DNA of 12,515 nucleotides, from positions 1 to 12,515 of the forward strand of contig JABFSV010000220.1 in assembly GCA_013140405.1 (NCBI GenBank). Reading direction: 5' to 3'. The translations under genes and the position numbers were made by a program. The notes below the pieces were generated by a model that had not been told where the DNA came from, ran no database searches, and saw nothing but the letters and a program-made list of their open reading frames with translations. Positions 10,061 to 12,515 of the stretch are shown in pieces (the first letter of the stretch is position 1; every line of letters begins with the position of its first letter). This stretch comes from Methyloglobulus sp. Lineage in GTDB: Bacteria; Pseudomonadota; Gammaproteobacteria; Methylococcales; Methylomonadaceae.

Positions 10061-10708
10061 ATGCAGCTGAATCCGAAGTCTCTGCCAGATGTCGCGAACC
10101 TGCGTCGACGTTGTCAATCGCTCGCAATGCTTGATGCAGTCCTCTGCCCAGAGTGGGACGGTCGCTACTACAGCTTTGATGCAAACTGGAGCGAGAACGA
10201 GTCGATGGGATCAATGCGAAACGGTTCTGGAGACGATTGGTTCATTCTCTTTGGGGAATTTGGAGCAGCGATCAAAGGCCTTGCCCACGAAACCAAGATC
10301 GCGGGAGACAAGGTGCTCGCGGGCGAAGTGCAAAGTCAAATGCCGAAGACCTTCTCTTCCTTTCTCACAGAGGCAGCTTTCGGAATGGATTGGCTGAGCT
10401 ACTGCTACTGGCGCGGGCCCGAAGATTCAAGTTGGAAGAGAGTCGTTCATCCCGATCCAACTCTCTCCTTGTCGGAAGACGGATCTGCCGAGTACCTGGC
10501 ACTTCTGGTGGAGCCAGCCGCCTCGTACGAGGAATTCGTCAAGTGGTACTACGAGCTAGACATACCTCTAGACGCTATCGAAAGCATCTACAACCACAGT
10601 CCGCTGAGTGAGCGCCTTGTTAGTTCACTGAACCCTGAGGTATCGCTCGCGCAGGCAAAAGAAGCTGCCGCCGAAATCGGCTATCCCGTTGGTCACGCAG
10701 ATGCCTAA
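10061..10708 (+). CDS. Cassette 1: 215-aa soluble protein of unknown function
   Basis: The first cassette gene starts 18 bp after the attI crossover. It ends with TAA lying inside the attC R'' core (GCCTAAC), so the recombination site supplies the stop codon. There is no strong ribosome binding site. The protein is soluble, acidic and rich in Trp and Tyr, with no signal peptide or membrane segment. Visible blocks are LRRRCQSLAMLDAVLCPEWD (about 14-33), YYSFDANW (36-43), SMRNGSGDDWFILF (51-64) and a C-terminal YYELDIPLDAIESIYNH helix region. It reminds me of uncharacterised proteins carrying a similar S-M-R-N-G-S-G-D-x-W-F motif, from memory and without a search. It has no catalytic motif that I recognise. 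As the array's first cassette it should be the best expressed from Pc. Confidence 0.85.
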   Translation: MQLNPKSLPDVANLRRRCQSLAMLDAVLCPEWDGRYYSFDANWSENESMGSMRNGSGDDWFILFGEFGAAIKGLAHETKIAGDKVLAGEVQSQMPKTFSSFLTEAAFGMDWLSYCYWRGPEDSSWKRVVHPDPTLSLSEDGSAEYLALLVEPAASYEEFVKWYYELDIPLDAIESIYNHSPLSERLVSSLNPEVSLAQAKEAAAEIGYPVGHADA

Positions 10709-10774
10709 CCCCTCCATCGAGGGGATGCCCAAAAGGCTGCGCCTTTTGTGCACCCCTCATGTAAAACGTTAGAC
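10703..10774 (+). other. attC: attC1 recombination site, 72 bp
   Basis: R'' is GCCTAAC (10703-10709) and R' is GTTAGAC (10768-10774). Between them the arms CGAGGGGATGCCCAAAAGGC and GCCTTTTGTGCACCCCTCATG are complementary with extrahelical bases, so the bottom strand folds into the standard attC hairpin. It is short and unlike attC3-5 in sequence, suggesting that cassette 1 came from a different array. Confidence 0.9.
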
Positions 10775-11160
10775 TCAGCCCGACCGTCAGTGCGCTAAAT
10801 TTACTTTTTTCGGGATGCTGTCGTGAAGCGGAGCCCCATTTTTTAATAACACCAACGTTTACAACAGGTTAAAAAAATGCTAATGTGCGAAGCACTTATG
10901 CTTTGACGCATAACAAGTTGATGCGTCAAAGCATAAGTGCTTCGCAGCCCGATGGTATTTTTCCAGTGGTCGTTTGGCGTTCTGGTTAAGGTTAAGGTCG
11001 ACGTGACGGTAAATCCATTCAAAATGCTCATGAATGCCCTGCTGCAAGCTGCGTCTAACGTCTGTTCCAGCGGACACGTTTACGAAATGCTTTTTGACGG
11101 CGAACAATATGGCACATCCCCATTTCTTTCGGCACTTAACGTGCCGCTGAACTTTGTTAG
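10769..11160 (+). other. Cassette 2: 392-bp cassette without a convincing gene
   Basis: Boundaries follow from TTAGAC at 10769 and its complementary R'' GTCTAAC at 11053. The 284 bp before attC2 contain no ORF with normal features in the cassette direction. A 75-codon frame from GTG 10937 runs through the whole attC and stops at its R' end. The 9-codon ATG frame at 10878 ends inside the hairpin, and a 22-codon ATG frame starts at 10921. The main visible feature is the perfect inverted repeat at 10886-10946. The cassette may carry an RNA, a promoter, a terminator or a degenerate gene. Confidence 0.7.
10886..10946. repeat. Perfect inverted repeat, 26-bp arms, 9-nt loop
   Basis: The left arm (10886-10911) begins TGCGAAGCACTTATG and ends GACGCAT. 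The right arm (10921-10946) is its exact reverse complement. The loop is AACAAGTTG. All 26 positions pair, which is far beyond chance and stronger than the imperfect attC arms nearby. It lacks a downstream T-run close enough for a classical terminator (TATTTTT begins at 10955). The segment GCATAACAAG at its centre resembles the left end of an attC, so it could derive from a duplicated and inverted attC fragment. Confidence 0.95.
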
Positions 11161-11166
11161 TTAGGC
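11053..11166 (+). other. attC: attC2 recombination site, 114 bp
   Basis: R'' is GTCTAAC (11053-11059) and R' is GTTAGGC (11160-11166). The inner arms GTTCCAGCGGACACGT and ACGTGCCGCTGAAC pair with two extrahelical bases. The right end reads GTTAGTTAGGC, so a second GTTAG begins 4 bp earlier at 11156. The 11160 core is chosen because cassette 3's own R'' is GCCTAAC, complementary to TTAGGC. Confidence 0.85.
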
Positions 11167-11180
11167 GAAAAAAAATCGAA

Positions 11181-11654
11181 ATGAACATTGAAAATGGAAA
11201 ATTCAAATATCTGGAGCTTTCATTTGTGGCTTTCCTTTTGTTGCTCGCAGTGGTTACTCGTTTAATTGCAATTTCACATGAAATTAGTTTGGATTGGTCA
11301 GTATATGAAAAAGTATTAAAAGCGTATTTTAGGACACCGAGCCGAACTCAAGTATTTCTGGTTCAGTTTTCTGGGTTTTTTGGTTTTGCCGCGTTATTCC
11401 CAATTTACGCAAATAAAGAAATTAAAGCGTTTATGTATGCATTCATTCTATTCATTCTGGTTTCGGTCTTGAGGTACATTATCCCTACGTTTATGGTTAG
11501 TGTTATTGGCGATTTATTAGCCTCACTATTTGTTTTAAATATGACACGTTCATTTAAAACACCTAAGATCGCCATTGCTCTACAAGTAATTGCCATTTTA
11601 ATCTTAGCACCGCTCAGCTTATGGCTAGTGGGTCTCGGAATGTTGCGTTTTTAA
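11181..11654 (+). CDS. Cassette 3: 157-aa multi-pass membrane protein, unknown function
   Basis: ATG at 11181 is 21 bp after the crossover. An upstream TTG at 11154 would put the start inside attC2 and is rejected. Hydrophobic segments lie at about residues 12-31, 58-76, 83-100, 103-120 and 132-152, giving four or five membrane helices. A conserved-looking polar stretch, SHEISLDWSVYEKVLKAYFR (about 32-51), lies between the first two. The TTTAAAT-type AT-rich composition differs from the GC-richer cassette 1. I do not recognise the family. Small multi-pass proteins are frequent in integron cassettes. Expression would rely on Pc read-through or an internal promoter. Confidence 0.8.
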   Translation: MNIENGKFKYLELSFVAFLLLLAVVTRLIAISHEISLDWSVYEKVLKAYFRTPSRTQVFLVQFSGFFGFAALFPIYANKEIKAFMYAFILFILVSVLRYIIPTFMVSVIGDLLASLFVLNMTRSFKTPKIAIALQVIAILILAPLSLWLVGLGMLRF

Positions 11655-11699
11655 ATCCATGAGACTCATTAACCAACCGGAAGTGCGCTTTATTTTCTG

Positions 11700-11822
11700 G
11701 CCTAACCCGGCAGTCAAAGGGACGCGCCGGACGCAGGCACTTTTGAAGGTAAGTGGTTTAATTGGGAACGTCGGCTTCGGTATAATCTGCCAACCGGCGC
11801 GCCCCTTACTTTTACGTTAGGG
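11700..11822 (+). other. attC: attC3 recombination site, 123 bp
   Basis: R'' is GCCTAAC (11700-11706) and R' is GTTAGGG (11816-11822), with the last base deviating from GTTRRRY. The arms GGGACGCGCCGG and CCGGCGCGCCCC pair, with an extrahelical base on one side. It shares GTCAAAGGGACGCGCC (11713-11728) with attC4 and attC5. Confidence 0.88.
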
Positions 11823-11823
11823 G

Positions 11824-11991
11824 TTGTTGTCCGTCGGTTATTTTGAGTCTTTCGTGTTTAGCTTGATGGTAGTCCGCCATGTTTGTTGGCCTCACCGCAA
11901 GCTGTGGCTCGGTGTGCTGTTGGGCTTTGCGGGTGTCGGGCAGCCCGGCGGGGTGGCACGGTCGGGTGCGTTTGCGTCATGCGCGGCTTGA
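11824..11991 (+). CDS. Cassette 4: possible 55-aa hydrophobic peptide
   Basis: An open frame starts with TTG 8 bp after the cassette boundary, where cassette genes usually begin. It reads YFESFVFSLMVVRHVCW, then HRKLWLGVLLGFAGVGQPGG, and stops at TGA 11989-11991. An internal ATG at 11866 would leave 41 aa. It is hydrophobic, with no clear ribosome binding site. The opposite strand is also open: a 22-codon frame from ATG 11880 down to 11812 crosses into attC3. Coding is therefore uncertain. No other convincing ORF exists up to attC4, so this may be a non-coding cassette. Confidence 0.3.
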   Translation: MLSVGYFESFVFSLMVVRHVCWPHRKLWLGVLLGFAGVGQPGGVARSGAFASCAA

Positions 11992-12036
11992 GGCTGGTGT
12001 GTTGGTTTTGCATTGGGTGTCCCGCACATGACGCAA
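11972..12036. repeat. Inverted repeat in cassette 4, 15-bp arms
   Basis: TTGCGTCATGCGCGG (11972-11986) and CCGCACATGACGCAA (12022-12036) pair at 14 of 15 positions by Watson-Crick, with one G-T wobble, across a 35-nt loop. It lies at the end of the small hydrophobic frame and could be a terminator-like or structured RNA element. No T-run follows. Confidence 0.6.
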
Positions 12037-12125
12037 GCCGCGAGTCCTGGGCTAAATCAGCGTTCGTGGCGTAGTTTTTGCGTCCTTGTCCGGTGTTGGT
12101 TTGGCTTCTGCGCGGCTTCTTGGCA

Positions 12126-12245
12126 CCCTAACATATCGGTCAAAGGGACGCGCCTGTCAGTGCATTTTTTGAAGGTTTGGTTTTTAATCAGGCTTGGCGG
12201 TGTCGTTAACCTTCCGTGACAGGCGCGCCACTTTCTTCGTTTCGT
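12126..12245 (+). other. attC: attC4 recombination site with degenerate right end
   Basis: R'' is CCCTAAC (12126-12132), complementary to TTAGGG that opens cassette 4. GTCAAAGGGACGCGCC (12139-12154) and GGCGCGCC (12222-12229) are the paired arms, as in attC3. Where R' should lie there is only GTTTCGT (12239-12245), or TCGTACC by strict spacing. Neither fits GTTRRRY. The right end is therefore mutated or was lost by deletion, and the extent is approximate. Confidence 0.65.
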
Positions 12246-12350
12246 ACCTCTACTATCGGCATGTCGATTCAACTCATAGCAACTGGGCTTCGATAAAGAC
12301 CAAGAATTCACACATCAACACTATCAATAGATCAGAGCAGCATCGGCGGC

Positions 12351-12440
12351 ATGAACGATGCCAATCTGAGTAAAAACACTCTTGGTTTGGATGGCGCAGC
12401 GGTAAAGAAAATGGCGCTGACCGTACTCAAGGCACTATGA
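12351..12440 (+). CDS. Cassette 5: possible 29-aa ORF
   Basis: The sequence between attC4 and attC5 (about 12246-12462) holds no long ORF. The best short frame runs from ATG 12351 to TGA 12440, ending 22 bp before attC5. It encodes a small protein ending DGAAVKKMALTVLKAL. The frame stays open for 18 codons upstream but lacks another start, so it may be the 3' remnant of a longer gene. There is no ribosome binding site and no recognised family. Confidence 0.2.
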   Translation: MNDANLSKNTLGLDGAAVKKMALTVLKAL

Positions 12441-12462
12441 ATCCCCACACAGGTAGTACTTC

Positions 12463-12515
12463 GCCTAACATGGCAGTCAAAGGGACGCGCCGACCGCAGG
12501 CGTTTTTAAAGTTTG
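12463..12515 (+). other. attC: attC5, left part only (cut by window end)
   Basis: R'' GCCTAAC (12463-12469) is followed by GTCAAAGGGACGCGCC (12476-12491) and a CGCAGGCGTTTTTAAAG stretch that closely tracks attC3. The right half lies beyond the window, showing that the array continues. Confidence 0.8.

Larger units (their letters stand above)
8932..12515. mobile_element. Chromosomal integron: intI, attI and five-cassette proximal array (continues beyond window)
   Basis: An integron integrase gene, an attI site and successive attC-bounded cassettes lie in the standard divergent arrangement. Crossover points (G|TT) are at 10042/10043, 10768/10769, 11160/11161 and 11816/11817. A fourth boundary near 12239 is degenerate, and a further attC starts at 12463. 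For cassettes 1-4 the first bases after the crossover (TTAGGC, TTAGAC, TTAGGC, TTAGGG) are complementary to that cassette's own R'' core (GCCTAA, GTCTAA, GCCTAA, CCCTAA). This is the signature of site-specific cassette insertion. The surrounding core genes and absence of transposon genes point to a sedentary chromosomal integron rather than a mobile class 1 type. Confidence 0.93.

Noticed and set aside
10886..10946. CRISPR-like repeat or intrinsic terminator reading of the perfect hairpin
   Set aside because: There is a single palindrome with no spacer-repeat periodicity, and the T-rich stretch is too far downstream for a canonical terminator. It is kept as an unexplained inverted repeat.
10880..11206. 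108-aa minus-strand ORF across cassette 2 and attC2
   Set aside because: It crosses the cassette boundary and the whole attC and enters cassette 3, and it reads through a hairpin. It has no plausible protein features.
11883..12074. 63-aa Cys-rich plus-strand ORF in cassette 4
   Set aside because: Composition is driven by GT-rich DNA. It overlaps the better-placed frame that starts at the cassette boundary and has no start signals.
12057..12311. 84-aa minus-strand ORF across attC4
   Set aside because: It spans the attC and a cassette boundary, has biased composition and no recognisable features.

Overview
The window looks like a chromosomal segment of a gammaproteobacterium. A methanotroph of the Methylococcales type, or a relative, is my best guess. 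I infer this from the mreC/mreB - gatCAB neighbourhood, the protein flavour, the moderate GC content and a GTTCCCACGC...GCGTGGGAA intergenic repeat of a kind I associate with such genomes. The genus cannot be fixed from sequence alone.

Positions 1-8816 are core chromosome. On the minus strand lie the N-terminus of mreC (cut by the window start, with an odd start codon) and complete mreB, the elongation cytoskeleton. Diverging from mreB on the plus strand is a tight gatC-gatA-gatB operon for the tRNA-dependent amidotransferase. After a composite palindromic repeat come a two-pass DUF502 membrane protein, a small NADPH-dependent FMN reductase 9 bp behind it, and a large UPF0182 membrane protein. 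A strong hairpin at 8830-8877 closes this part between convergent genes.

Positions 8932-12515 are the proximal end of a chromosomal integron. A complete intI (minus strand) carries all tyrosine-recombinase catalytic residues and the integron-specific insertion. It is followed by an attI site with crossover in GTTAGGC at 10042-10048, then an array in the usual orientation. Cassette 1 holds a 215-aa unknown soluble protein. Cassette 2 has no convincing ORF but a perfect 26-bp-arm hairpin. Cassette 3 holds a 157-aa multi-pass membrane protein. Cassette 4 has only a short hydrophobic ORF and a second long inverted repeat. Cassette 5 is incomplete in the window and holds only a 29-aa ORF. At four of the five possible cassette starts, the bases after the crossover are complementary to the R'' core of the same cassette, as expected for circularised cassettes. 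This fixes the boundaries of cassettes 1-4. The rule fails at the cassette 4/5 junction, where the R' core is degenerate. attC3, attC4 and attC5 share an identical 16-bp block and appear to be the host array's own family, whereas attC1 (72 bp) and attC2 (114 bp) differ and look acquired from other arrays.

The interesting content is in the cassettes. None of the cassette proteins has a function I recognise, two cassettes have little or no coding sequence, and both of those carry strong inverted repeats.
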